From Leptodactylus fallax (taxonomy: Eukaryota; Chordata; Amphibia; Anura; Leptodactylidae): a DNA stretch of 64,000 nucleotides. Below are positions 12,101 to 23,151 of this stretch, in pieces. The DNA is taken from the NCBI GenBank assembly GCA_947044405.1, contig CAMRHE010000463.1, forward strand, positions 244,501 through 308,500, given 5' to 3'. Position numbers and translations under genes: made by a program. The notes under the pieces are model-generated. The model worked only from the letters and a program-made list of their open reading frames with translations. It did no database searches and had not been told where the DNA came from. Position 1 is the stretch's first letter; the number at the start of each line of letters is the position of its first letter.

Positions 12101-14544
12101 AGGGCCACGAGACGTGGAGGAGAAGACGGAGACGTCAGTCAGCGAGAGGGCCACGAGACGTGGAGGAGAAGACGGAGACGTCAGTCAGCGAGAGGGCCAC
12201 GAGACGTGGAGGAGAAGACGGAGACGTCAGTCAGCGAGAGGGCCACGAGACGTGGAGGAGAAGACGCAGACGTCAGTCAGCGAGAGGGACACGAGACGTG
12301 GAGGAGAAGACGCAGACGTCAGTCACCGAGAGGGACACGAGACGTGGAGGAGAAGACGCAGACGTCAGTCAGCGAGAGGGACACGAGACGTGGAGGAGAA
12401 GACGCAGACGTCAGTCAGCGAGAGGGACACGAGACGTGGAGGAGAAGACGCAGACGTCAGTCAGCGAGAGGGACACGAGACGTGGAGGAGAAGACGCAGA
12501 CGTCAGTCAGCGAGAGGGACACGAGACGTGGAGGAGAAGACGCAGACGTCAGTCAGCGAGAGGGACACGAGACGTGGAGGGGAAGACGGAGACGTCAGTC
12601 AGCGAGAGGTACACGAGACGTGGAGGGGAAGACGGAGACGTCAGTCAGCGAGAGAGACACGAGACGTGGGGGAGAAGACCGAGACGTGGGGGAGAAGACC
12701 GAGACGTGGGGGAGAAGACCGAGACGTGGGGGAGAAGACCGAGACGTGGGGGAGAAGACCGAGACGTGGGGGAGAAGACCGAGACGTGGGGGAGAAGACC
12801 GAGACGTGGGGGAGAAGACCGAGACGTGGGGGAGAAGACCGAGACGTGGGGGGAGAAGACCGAGACGTGGGGGAGAAGACCGAGACGTGGGGGAGAAGAC
12901 CGAGACGTGGGGGAGAAGACCGAGACGTGGGGGAGAAGACCGAGACGTGGGGGAGAAGACCGAGACGTGGGGGAGAAGACCGAGACGTGGGGGAGAAGAC
13001 CGAGACGTGGGGGAGAAGACCGAGACGTGGGGGAGAAGACCGAGACGTGGGGGAGAAGACCGAGACGTGGGGGGAGAAGACCGAGACGTCAGTCAGCGGG
13101 AGGGACACGAGACGTGGAGGAGAAGACGGAGACGTCAGTCAGCGGGAGGGACACGAGACGTGGAGGAGAAGACGGAGACGTCAGTCAGCGAGGACCACGA
13201 GATGTGGAGGAAGATGAAAGCAAAGCTCAGAGTTTACCTCAGCAACTTCATCTTGCCCCCAGAAGCAGGCGTAGTGCAGGGGGGAGTTCCCGTGTTCATT
13301 GACTGCATTGACATCCGCTTTATACTGAATGAGCTGCGGGAGAGCAAAGGAACCAGTCAGTGGAGTGCGGAGGGAGCACTACATGGAGCCAGTCTGCAGG
13401 GGGCCACCTACATGGAGCCAGTCTGCAGGGGGCCACCTACATGGAGCCAGTCTGCAGGGGGCCACCTACATGGAGCCAGTCTGCAGGGGGCCACCTACAT
13501 GGAGCCAGTCTGCAGGGGGCCACCTACATGGAGCCAGTCTGCAGGGGGCCACCTACATGGAGCCAGTCTGCAGGGGGCCACCTACATGGAGCCAGTCTGC
13601 AGGGGGCCACCTACATGGAGCCAGTCTGCAGGGGGCCACCTACATGGAGCCAGTCTGCAGGGGGCCACCTACATGGAGCCAGTCTGCAGGGGGCCACCTA
13701 CATGGAGCCAGTCGGCAGGGGGCCACCTACATGGAGCCAGTCGGCAGGGGGCCATCTACAGAAGCAGCGACACCTACAGGCCGCGACACTTCATTACACA
13801 TTATATATGAAAATTAACATATATACAGTAATCCCTCACCCCGTATCACGCCCCTCCCCGTCACCCCCCACCCCGTATCACGCCCCTCCCCGTCACCCCC
13901 CACCCCGTATCACGCCCCTCCCCGTCACCCCCCCACCCCGTATCACCCCCCTCCCCGTATCACACCCTCCCCGTCACCCCCCACCCTGTATCACACCCCT
14001 CCCCGTCACTCCCCCCCAGTATCACACCCCTCCCCGTCACCCCCCCTCCACAGTATCACACCCCTCCCTGTCACCCCCCCAGTATCACACCCCTCCCCGT
14101 CACCCCCACCAGTATCACACCCCTCCCCGTCACCCCCCCCCCAGTATCACACCCCTCCCCATCACCCCCCCCAGTATCACACCCCTCCCCATCACCCCCC
14201 AGTGTCACAGCCCGTACCTTCTGTACAATGTCGCGGTGCCCGTGGCTGGCGGCGAGGTGCAGTGGGGTGTCGTCGCCCCTGTTCATGACATTGATTCGGG
14301 CTCCTCTCATGATCAGCATGTCCACGATGTTACTGCGACCTTCACGACACGCCCAGTGCAGGGGACTAAATCCGTGGTCATCTCTGGAAAATAGGGCCAC
14401 AATGAGTAACGCCCCCTACAGGGAAGATGGCAGAGGGCAGGAGGGTGGCACTTACCCCTGGTTGAGGTCATTCTCGGTGTTGTCCAGCCACAGACGCACC
14501 GCCACCGCGTTCCCTTCTCGACACTGCGTGAATATGTCGTCCAT
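2997..14544 (-). CDS. ILK: Integrin-linked kinase (ILK), 12 coding exons, one in-frame stop
   Basis: ILK is the pseudokinase scaffold of the ILK-PINCH-parvin complex at focal adhesions, linking integrin beta tails to actin. Coding exons on the minus strand are 14544-14456, 14383-14218, 13333-13238, 11328-11232, 11045-10962, 10809-10724, 10414-10305, 8866-8739, 8451-8330, 7946-7847, 3360-3230 and 3146-2997. All internal junctions are GT-AG with matching phases. The total is 1,359 bp, 452 residues plus stop, exactly the length of human ILK. N-terminal ankyrin repeats (PINCH-binding in the family) occupy about residues 30-150. The pseudokinase domain (parvin-binding) follows. Lys220 falls in DIIIKVLK, and the degenerate DFG is ADVK with Asp339; both match human numbering. 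The exception is codon 209, which reads TGA at 10408-10406. The rest is intact, so a recent nonsense change or a base error is likelier than an old pseudogene. Confidence 0.93.
3230..3360 (-). CDS. ILK: ILK exon 12 (residues 360-403)
   Basis: This exon of 131 bp encodes [20 protein letters not shown] and [11 protein letters not shown] of the pseudokinase C-lobe. Acceptor GTTCTCAG and donor AAG|GTAGGT are canonical. It is separated from exon 11 by a 4.5-kb intron that is almost wholly minisatellite. Confidence 0.95.
3580..7815. repeat. 41-bp minisatellite, about 100 copies, ILK intron 12-11
   Basis: The period of 41 bp is measured between AGCACCACACAATATGGAG starts, for example 6781 and 6822. 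Variants are AATATGG/GATATGG/AACTTGG, AGACGGGAGG/AGAAGGGAGG, and an optional extra GCACCACACGA. Larger blocks recur: the stretch at 4388-4735 is repeated at 4995-5342, a 607-bp offset. Since 41 is not a multiple of 3 and stops are rare, all frames stay open for over 1,000 codons on both strands. These are artefacts, not genes. Confidence 0.97.
7847..7946 (-). CDS. ILK: ILK exon 11 (residues 327-360)
   Basis: This exon of 100 bp encodes [19 protein letters not shown] and ends at APE (Glu359 in human numbering). ADVK replaces the DFG motif; the following Leu-Ser includes the Ser343 position. The 41-bp minisatellite ends about 20 bp past its donor GTAACA. Confidence 0.95.
7947..8329. other. ILK intron between exons 11 and 10, unique sequence
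   Basis: This is a 383-bp intron with no obvious repeat, as is the following 287-bp intron at 8452-8738. They contrast with the minisatellite-filled introns around them. Confidence 0.7.
8330..8451 (-). CDS. ILK: ILK exon 10 (residues 286-326)
   Basis: This exon of 122 bp encodes the C-lobe start, with [13 protein letters not shown] and [18 protein letters not shown]. The usual HRD catalytic motif of kinases is absent, as is normal in ILK. The donor is ATG|GTGAGT. Confidence 0.95.
8739..8866 (-). CDS. ILK: ILK exon 9 (residues 243-286)
   Basis: This exon of 128 bp encodes [18 protein letters not shown] through [15 protein letters not shown], the N-lobe to hinge of the pseudokinase. The donor is ACCA|GTAAGT. 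Its upstream intron is the 44-bp minisatellite. Confidence 0.95.
8939..10300. repeat. 44-bp minisatellite, about 31 copies, fills ILK intron 8
   Basis: The unit starts CCCAGCTGAGTAGTGTACCG and ends GTCTAGGACGTACC; starts at 8941 and 8985 give 44 bp. The array runs to within a few bases of the exon 8 donor. On the minus strand each unit contains GGTACGTCCTAG or GGTATGTCCTAG, close to the real donor context GGTAAGTCCTAG at exon 8. The array therefore seems to have grown from the start of the intron, copying a donor-like site in each unit. Confidence 0.95.
10305..10414 (-). CDS. ILK: ILK exon 8 (residues 207-243), carries in-frame TGA
   Basis: This exon of 110 bp encodes part of the N-lobe with [14 protein letters not shown], which contains Lys220, then [18 protein letters not shown]. 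The acceptor is TTCTTTCTGCAG and the donor GAG|GTAAGT. The first three codons are CTC TGG TGA. The TGA at 10408-10406 is codon 209, which is Lys in human ILK. No other acceptor keeps both frame and the conserved Trp. Everything after the stop is conserved in frame. Confidence 0.93.
10433..10695. repeat. CAY trinucleotide repeat (CAC/CAT/AAC), ILK intron 7
   Basis: Imperfect runs of CACCATCATCAC and CACAACCACC fill most of the 309-bp intron between exons 8 and 7. It codes for poly-His/Thr or poly-Val in various frames; the resulting open frames are not genes. Confidence 0.9.
10724..10809 (-). CDS. ILK: ILK exon 7 (residues 178-206)
   Basis: This exon of 86 bp encodes the start of the pseudokinase N-lobe, with [14 protein letters not shown] and NDNHSGE. 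Acceptor TTTTTCTGTCAG and donor GAG|GTGAGT are canonical. Confidence 0.95.
10962..11045 (-). CDS. ILK: ILK exon 6 (residues 150-178)
   Basis: This exon of 84 bp encodes the linker between ankyrin and pseudokinase domains, with [18 protein letters not shown]. Acceptor is ATCTCCACAG and donor CCC|GTGAGA. Confidence 0.95.
11232..11328 (-). CDS. ILK: ILK exon 5 (residues 118-150)
   Basis: This exon of 97 bp encodes the last ankyrin repeat, with [14 protein letters not shown]. The donor is weak, GGG|GTGTGT, and runs straight into a CA-rich intron. The phase fits the next exon only with this donor. The 46-bp minisatellite begins within 20 bp of its acceptor side. Confidence 0.9.
11346..13215. repeat. 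46-bp minisatellite with an internal 20-bp sub-array, ILK intron 4
   Basis: The 46-bp unit is built from CACGAGACGTGGAGGAGAAG and ACGTCAGTCAGCGAGAGGG. From about 12660 to 13085 it collapses to a 20-bp unit, GAGACGTGGGGGAGAAGACC, about 21 copies. The 46-bp form returns for about three units. The short unit matches the left half of the long one, so it probably arose by deletion of the CAGTCAGCGAGAGGG half and then amplified. The reading frames over it are artefacts. Confidence 0.95.
13238..13333 (-). CDS. ILK: ILK exon 4 (residues 86-117)
   Basis: This exon of 96 bp, exactly 32 codons, encodes one ankyrin repeat with [17 protein letters not shown]. Acceptor CTCCCGCAG and donor GAG|GTAAAC are canonical. 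Confidence 0.95.
13377..13760. repeat. 29-bp minisatellite, about 13 copies, ILK intron 3
   Basis: The unit ACATGGAGCCAGTCTGCAGG plus GGGCCACCT has a period of 29 bp (starts 13381 and 13410). The copies are nearly identical, the last two differing by TCTGCA to TCGGCA. High uniformity suggests recent amplification. Confidence 0.95.
13840..14208. repeat. C-rich repeat, about 30-33 bp unit, ILK intron 3
   Basis: The repeated element is GTATCACACCCCTCCCCGTC with C-runs of varying length, next to the exon 3 donor. It is a separate family from the 29-bp array in the same intron. Confidence 0.9.
14218..14383 (-). CDS. ILK: ILK exon 3 (residues 30-85)
   Basis: This exon of 166 bp encodes ankyrin repeats with the motifs [15 protein letters not shown] and [14 protein letters not shown]. 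It is bounded by TTTTCCAG and AAG|GTACGG. Ankyrin repeats of ILK bind the LIM1 domain of PINCH. Confidence 0.95.
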
Positions 14545-14564
14545 GATGAGAGCAGTCACGTGTC
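14456..14564 (-). CDS. ILK: ILK exon 2, first coding exon
   Basis: The acceptor is TTCTTACAG at the 14565 side. Twenty 5' UTR bases precede the ATG at 14544-14542. The exon codes for residues 1-30, starting [14 protein letters not shown], and ends CAGGG before GTAAG. This start is chosen because it gives the conserved ILK N-terminus and follows an acceptor directly. It forms the first helical part of the ankyrin domain. Confidence 0.93.
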
Positions 14565-15080
14565 CTGTAAGAAGCCACGTCACATGTTACAGGGCGGGGA
14601 CAGCAACACTGAACCCCGAATGTCACTGTCCTCTGCGGCTAAACCTCAGACCACAGACACGAGCAGTGCACAGGAGCTAACAATCTAATCCCAGCTCCGG
14701 GGCCTCCGACACTGCAGTCAGGAAGGAGAAGTTCCCCGGACATCAGCCATCTACATCTCCACCCAAAACCAAGAACCACCAGACTCCAGAGAGAGCATCA
14801 CGTACCCACACCACCGCCCTTAAAGGGACACTACACTCAGCAATAAAGGGGACGACTACACAGGGAACAGTCAGCAGCGGAGTGTAAAGGATCATGTAGG
14901 GAGGGCTGCAGACATCCTGCAGACCACACAGGGTTAATCTCCTGCTGGCTGATCCATATCTGGCTAGTGCTTAGAGGGGTGGGACTTAGGTTGTCACAGC
15001 CCCGCCCTCTGTTACTGACATCACTGATATAATATAATGACATGTGATCAGACATGAGATCCGCACACCTTATTATACAT
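14565..15080. other. Proposed ILK intron 1, unique part
   Basis: About 500 bp upstream of ILK exon 2 with no repeat or gene that I recognise. It leads into the AT-rich satellite. Confidence 0.5.
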
Positions 15081-15127
15081 ATACTGGATATATCACACTA
15101 TATATAATACATCCCCTAGTTATTGCC

Positions 15128-15177
<50 letters not shown>

Positions 15178-15555
15178 CTCCACTATACATACTGTATATA
15201 TCACACTATATATAATACATCCCCTAGTTATTGCCCTCATATACATATATATTACTCCACTATACATATTGTATATATCACACTATATATAATACATCCC
15301 CTAGTTATTGCCCTCATATACATATATATATATTACTCCACTATACATACTGTATATATCACACTATATATAATACATCCCCTAGTTATTGCCCTCATAT
15401 ACATATATATATATATTACTCCACTATACATACTGTATATATTACACTATATATAATACATCCCCTAGTTATTGCCCTCATATACATATATATATTACTC
15501 CACTATCCATACTGTATATATCACACTATATATAATACATCCCCTAGTTATTTCC

Positions 15556-15602
<47 letters not shown>

Positions 15603-15986
15603 CTCCACTATAAATACTGTATATATCACACTATATATAATACATCCCCTAGTTATTGCCCTCATATACATATATATTACTCCACTATACATACTGTATA
15701 TATCACACTATATATAATACATCCCCTAGTTATTGCCCTCATATATATATATATATTACTCCACTATACAACTGTATATATCACACTATATATAATACAT
15801 CCCCTAGTTATTGCCCTCATATACATATATATATATATATTACTCCACTATACATACTGTATATATCACACTATATATAATACATCCCCTAGTTATTGCC
15901 CTCATATACATATATATATATTACTCCATTATACATACTGTATATATCACACTATAATACATCCCCTGGTTATTTCCCTCATATAA

Positions 15987-16036
<50 letters not shown>

Positions 16037-16097
16037 CTCCACTATACAAACTGTATATATCACACTATATATAATACATCCCCTAGTTATTGCCCTC

Positions 16098-16141
<44 letters not shown>

Positions 16142-16271
16142 CTCCATTATACATACTGTATATATCACACTATATATAATACATCCCCTAGTTATTGCCC
16201 TCATATACATATATATATATTACTCCACTATACAAACTGTATATATCACACTATATACAATACATCCCCTA

Positions 16272-17066
16272 TGTGAAGAATATCGCCTCGCCCAGCCGCC
16301 TGGCACGCCTGCGATCAAACTTCTTTCTTAACCTCCCACTCACACACCGTGAGTAGACCGGGTCATAGGATAAAACGAAATGAGCGATATAAATTTTATA
16401 TGTTTAATAACCCAAGTGGGTCGGTATGGATTAATAGCATATACAGAAATATACAATATTAATATGATCAAGCATAAACATACAAGCAAAAGGGAAATGA
16501 TACAATACACAAAAATAAACAGGGGAATTAAAAGATAGAGAAAATACCGGCATAGGCTCGTAGTCCGTTTCTCTAGGCCACAGCAGAGTTTTGGGCCTAG
16601 GGCGCAAGCTTAAGCAAGTTGCATAAAACAATCCTTCTACATGCTGTCCAGAACTAGGCCCTCAAAGCATTCCTCAGTAGGGCAGGCCCTCTCATCTTCT
16701 CCCAGATCAGAGCTCCTTACTGCCTCTTTGCTGAATGACCCCAGAATCCAGGTCTGCCCACAGCATATGGCTAGTGCTCCACCCACCCCTTGCTCCCAGG
16801 CAGCCCCCCTTCTCCCACCTTTGCAGAACCCTCGGAGAGAAGGGTGAAGTTAAGGCTTGCTATCCCCCATCCCATCTGGCCAGGGATAATAAAAGTGCCT
16901 GGCTATAGCAAGCCATCTCCAATGAACACACATAAAACCAGTGAAGCGTATCGTCCAGCAATGTGGACTCAACTAAAGCACCGCATTCCAAGTGGGGGAA
17001 GGACTGACCTAAGCAAGTAAAACACACTTCCAAGAGAGATATAAAACTGAGGGTCGGTTCATCACA
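16272..17066. mobile_element. Solo LTR, copy A, TSD CCCTA
   Basis: A 795-bp block begins TGTGAAGAATATCGCC and ends GGTCGGTTCATCACA. It is flanked on both sides by CCCTA (16267-16271 and 17067-17071), which splits the satellite motif CATCCCCTAGTTATT. TG...CA ends and a 5-bp target duplication identify an LTR without internal region. It is distantly similar to the solo LTR at 59075 (shared AAATTTTATAT, GGGTCGGTAT, and terminal TCATCACA), so both belong to one LTR family or close relatives. Confidence 0.85.
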
Positions 17067-17677
17067 CCCTAGTTATTGCCCTCATATACATATATATATA
17101 TATTACTCCACTATACATACTGTATATATCACACTATATATAATACATCCCCTAGTTATTGCCCTCATATACATATATATATATTACTCCACTATCCATA
17201 CTGTATATATCACACTATATATAATACATCCCCTAGTTATTTCCCTCATATATATATATATATATATATATATTACTCCACTATACATACTGTATATATC
17301 ACACTATATATAATACATCCCCTAGTTATTGCCCTCATATACATATATATATATATTACTCCACTATACATACTGTATATATCACACTATATATAATACA
17401 TCCCCTAGTTATTGCCCTCATATACATATATATATATATATATATATTACTCCACTATACATACTGTATATATCACACTATATATAATACATCCCCTAGT
17501 TATTGCCCTCATATACATATATATATATATTACTCCACTATACATACTGTATATATCACACTATATATAATACATCCCCTAGTTATTGCCCTCATATACA
17601 TATATATATATATATATTACTCCACTATCCATACTGTATATATCACACTATATATAATACATCCCCTAGTTAATTCC

Positions 17678-17716
<39 letters not shown>

Positions 17717-17774
17717 CTCCACTATACATACTGTATATATCACACTATATATAATACATCCCCTAGTTATTTCC

Positions 17775-17818
<44 letters not shown>

Positions 17819-18217
17819 CTCCACTATACATACTGTATATATCACACTATATATAATACATCCCCTAGTTATTGCCCTCATATACATATATATATATATT
17901 ACTCCACTATACATACTGTATATATCACACTATATATAATACATCCCCTAGTTATTGCCCTCATATACATATATATATATATATATATATATTACTCCAC
18001 TATCCATACTGTATATATCACACTATATATAATACATCCCCTAGTTATTGCCCTCATATACATATATATATTACTCCACTATACATACTGTATATATCAC
18101 ACTATATATAATACATCCCCTAGTTATTGCCCTCATATATATATATATATATATATATTACTCCACTATACATACTGTATATATCACACTATATATAATA
18201 CATCCCCTAGTTATTGC

Positions 18218-18265
<48 letters not shown>

Positions 18266-18403
18266 CTCCACTATACATACTGTATATATCACACTATATA
18301 TAATACATCCCCTAGTTATTGCCCTCATATACATATATATATATTACTCCACTATCCATACTGTATATATCACACTATATATAATACATCCCCTAGTTAT
18401 CGC

Positions 18404-18443
<40 letters not shown>

Positions 18444-18581
18444 CTCCACTATACATACTGTATATATCACACTATATATAATACATCCCCTAGTTATTGC
18501 CCTCATATACATATATATATATTACTCCACTATCCATACTGTATATATCACACTATATATAATACATCCCCTAGTTATTGC

Positions 18582-18623
<42 letters not shown>

Positions 18624-18681
18624 CTCCACTATCCATACTGTATATATCACACTATATATAATACATCCCCTAGTTATTTCC

Positions 18682-18722
<41 letters not shown>

Positions 18723-18871
18723 CTCCACTATACATACTGTATATATCACACTATATATAATACATCCCCTAGTTATTGCCCTCATATACATATATATATT
18801 ACTCCACTATACATACTGTATATATCACACTATATATAATACATCCCCTAGTTATTGCTCATATATATATA

Positions 18872-18925
<54 letters not shown>

Positions 18926-18986
18926 CTCCACTATACATACTGTATATATCACACTATATATAATACATCCCCTAGTTATTGCCCTC

Positions 18987-19028
<42 letters not shown>

Positions 19029-19158
19029 CTCCATTATACATACTGTATATATCACACTATATATAATACATCCCCTAGTTATTGCCCTCATATACATATA
19101 TATATATTACTCCACTATACAAACTGTATATATCACACTATATATAATACATCCCCTA

Positions 19159-19953
19159 TGTGAAGAATATCGCCTCGCCCAGCCGCCTGGCACGCCTGCG
19201 ATCAAACTTCTTTCTTAACCTCCCACTCACACACCGTGAGTAGACCGGGTCATAGGATAAAACGAAATGAGCGATATAAATTTTATATGTTTAATAACCC
19301 AAGTGGGTCGGTATGGATTAATAGCATATACAGAAATATACAATATTAATATGATCAAGCATAAACATACAAGCAAAGGAGCGATGATACAATACACAAA
19401 AATAAACAGGGGAATTAAAAGATAGAGAAAATACCGGCATAGGCTCGTAGTCCATTTCTCTAGGCCACAGCAGAGTTTTGGGCCTAGGGCGCAAGCTTAA
19501 GCAAGTTGCATAAAACAATCCTTCTACATGCTGTCCAGAACTAGGCCCTCAAAGCATTCCTCAGTAGGGCAGGCCCTCTCATCTTCTCCCAGATCAGAGC
19601 TCCTTACTGCCTCTTTGCTGAATGACCCCAGAATCCAGGTCTGCCCACAGCATATGGCTAGTGCTCCACCCACCCCTTGCTCCCAGGCAGCCCCCCTTCT
19701 CCCACCTTTGCAGAACCCTCGGAGAGAAGGGTGAAGTTAAGGCTTGCTATCCCCCATCCCATCTGGCCAGGGATAATAAAAGTGCCTGGCTATAGCAAGC
19801 CATCTCCAATGAACACACATAAAACCAGTGAAGCGTATCGTCCAGCAATGTGGACTCAACTAAAACACCGCATTCCAAGTGGGGGAAGGACTGACCTAAG
19901 CAAGTAAAACACACTTCCAAGAAAGATATAAAACTGAGGGTCGGTTCATCACA
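19159..19953. mobile_element. Solo LTR, copy B, duplicate of copy A
   Basis: This is 795 bp, the same as the copy at 16272 except for a handful of substitutions (for example AAAGGGAAATGATAC versus AAAGGAGCGATGATAC). It has the same CCCTA on both sides, and the flanking satellite units share the same variants (CCATTATAC, then CTATACAAACTG). It is a product of duplication of the host satellite segment, offset 2,887 bp, not a second insertion. Confidence 0.85.
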
Positions 19954-20216
19954 CCCTAGTTATTGCCCTCATATACATATATATATATATTACTCCACTA
20001 TACATACTGTATATATCACACTATATATAATACATCCCCTAGTTATTGCCCTCATATACATATATATATATATATTACTCCACTATCCATACTGTATATA
20101 TCACACTATATATAATACATCCCCTAGTTATTTCCCATATATATATATATATATATTACTCCACTATACATACTGTATATATCACACTATATATAATACA
20201 TCCCCTAGTTATTGCC

Positions 20217-20261
<45 letters not shown>

Positions 20262-20318
20262 CTCCACTATACATACTGTATATATCACACTATATATAAT
20301 ACATCCCCTAGTTATTGC

Positions 20319-20362
<44 letters not shown>

Positions 20363-20419
20363 CTCCACTATACATACTGTATATATCACACTATATATAA
20401 TACATCCCCTAGTTATTGC

Positions 20420-20459
<40 letters not shown>

Positions 20460-20681
20460 CTCCACTATACATACTGTATATATCACACTATATATAATAC
20501 ATCCCCTAGTTATTGCCCTCATATACATATATATATATTACTCCACTATCCATATTGTATATATCACACTATATATAATACATCCCCTAGTTATTGCCCA
20601 TATATACATATATATATATATTACTCCACTATCCATACTGTATATATCACACTATATATAATACATCCCCTAGTTATTTCC

Positions 20682-20720
<39 letters not shown>

Positions 20721-20855
20721 CTCCACTATACATACTGTATATATCACACTATATATAATACATCCCCTAGTTATTGCCCTCATATACATATATATATTAC
20801 TCCACTATACATACTGTATATATCACACTATATATAATACATCCCCTAGTTATTG

Positions 20856-20905
<50 letters not shown>

Positions 20906-21044
20906 CTCCACTATACATACTGTATATATCACACTATATATAATACATCCCCTAGTTATTGCCCTCATATACATATATATATATTACTCCACTATCCATA
21001 CTGTATATATCACACTATATATAATACATCCCCTAGTTATTTCC

Positions 21045-21085
<41 letters not shown>

Positions 21086-21144
21086 CTCCACTATAAATAC
21101 TGTATATATCACACTATATATAATACATCCCCTAGTTATTCCCC

Positions 21145-21184
<40 letters not shown>

Positions 21185-21322
21185 CTCCACTATACATACT
21201 GTATATATCACACTATATATAATACATCCCCTAGTTATTGCCCTCATATACATATATATATATTACTCCACTATCCATACTGTATATATCACACTATATA
21301 TAATACATCCCCTAGTTATTGC

Positions 21323-21358
<36 letters not shown>

Positions 21359-21495
21359 CTCCACTATACATACTGTATATATCACACTATATATAATACA
21401 TCCCCTAGTTATTGCCCTCATATACATATATATATTACTCCACTATCCATACTGTATATATCACACTATATATAATACATCCCCTAGTTATTGCC

Positions 21496-21536
<41 letters not shown>

Positions 21537-22035
21537 CTCCACTATACATACTGTATATATCACACTATAATACATCCCCTAGTTATTGCCCTCATATACA
21601 TATATATATTACTCCACTATCCATACTGTATATATCACACTATATATAATACATCCCCTAGTTATTGCCCTCATATACATATATATATTACTCCACTATA
21701 CATACTGTATATATCACACTATATATAATACATCCCCTAGTTATTGCCCTCATATACATATATATATTACTCCACTATACATACTGTATATATCACACTA
21801 TATATAATACATCCCCTAGTTATTGCCCTCATATACATATATATATTACTCCACTATCCATACTGTATATATCACACTATATATAATACATCCCCTAGTT
21901 ATTGCCCTCATATACATATATATATTACTCCACTATACATACTGTATATATCACACTATATATAATACATCCCCTAGTTATTGCCCTCATATACATATAT
22001 ATATTACTCCACTATACATACTGTATATATCACAC

Positions 22036-22798
22036 ACGCTGACAATACACACTGTGGTTATGACCAGACGCAGTAATTTTGGTGCATCTAGTTTCAGATG
22101 AAGTTTTCTGACTTGCCATACATGTGGGCGGTGCATCACAAAAAGTGGGAGTGGCTTAAATAGGACAACATTGTGTCATAAAATTCTGACTTAAAGTAAG
22201 TTGAAGAACAGGCGGTGTAACCACAGATCAGATATGTCAGCCTGTAAATATATCACACACTGTATATAGTATACAGGCAGATAATACACACTCTACATAT
22301 GACACAGCCCACAGACTCTATATTACACATGCTATACATTAACCATGCTAATACACACCATATATTACACTGGTGTGGTAATACACACTCTGTATACTAC
22401 ACTTTATATACAGTGTATAATATAGCACCTGTTCTCTATATTACATACTGTATACAATACATATTCTCTCTTTATTACACACATTATTTGTTACACTATA
22501 CAATGTATATGATATATTAACCACTATATTCACACACAGTATATATTACATATCATATATTCCCTCTATAATGCACTGTATATAATATATTACACACTCT
22601 GTAGTACATATCACACATTTCCACTAATTAAACACACTATATAATATCACACCTTCCCTGTATAATACACACAATATATAATAATCACCCCTTCCCTCTC
22701 TGTGTCACACTATATATAACATAACACACCTTCCCTCTATATTACACAGTATATATATATATATATATCTCACACCTTCTCTATATATTACATAGTAT
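22036..22798. other. AT-rich degenerate sequence, no gene seen
   Basis: Between the two satellite fields lies about 760 bp with scattered TATATTACACA-like motifs and a short unique part (22036-22250). I recognise no gene in it. Confidence 0.5.
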
Positions 22799-23006
22799 CA
22801 GTGGTGTAACTAAAGTCTTGTGAGCCCCGGTGCAGTCTTTTGTCCGGGACCCCTACCTCATCCCTACAGTGAATTCTTGATAGTGATGGTTACAGGTGCT
22901 CAGTGTGGTCGGGGTAATCTCTGGCTCTCCTTGGCTTATGGGCCCCCTAAGGCTCCTGGGCCCTGCTGCGACTGCACCCTCTGCCCCCCCTCAAGTTACA
23001 CTCCTG
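22799..23006. mobile_element. Short non-autonomous hAT-like element, TSD CATAGTAT
   Basis: The ends are inverted: CAGTGGTGTAACT on the left and AGTTACACTCCTG on the right. They match at 11 of 13 positions, including the final CAG/CTG. The 8-bp CATAGTAT occurs directly on both sides (22791-22798 and 23007-23014). A CAG-type terminus and an 8-bp target duplication are typical of hAT transposons. At 208 bp it has no coding capacity. Confidence 0.75.
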
Positions 23007-23014
23007 CATAGTAT

Positions 23015-23095
23015 ATATCACACACTGTATATATCACACCCTCCCTCAGTATTACACACAGTATAAATAATATATACCAGCTTCTCTCTCTGTAT

Positions 23096-23151
<56 letters not shown>

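Larger units (their letters stand above)
15080..22035. repeat. AT-rich satellite, 79-bp core plus variable (TA)n, about 70 units
   Basis: Each unit has ATTACTCCACTATACATACT, then GTATATATCACACTATATAT, then AATACATCCCCTAGTTATTG, followed by a (TA)n tract of very different lengths. The shortest units are 79 bp (21586, 21665, 21744, 21823). Two copies of a solo LTR interrupt it at 16272 and 19159. Open frames rich in Tyr, Ile and His are artefacts. Confidence 0.97.

Noticed and set aside
11104..13810. Arg/Glu-rich frames of 732 and 794 codons resembling RS-domain proteins
   Set aside because: They are translations of the 46-bp and 20-bp arrays in ILK intron 4, crossing ILK exon 4 on the opposite strand.
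15044..22101. Many Tyr/Ile-rich frames of 60-290 codons
   Set aside because: They reflect the TA-rich satellite unit, with no gene-like features.
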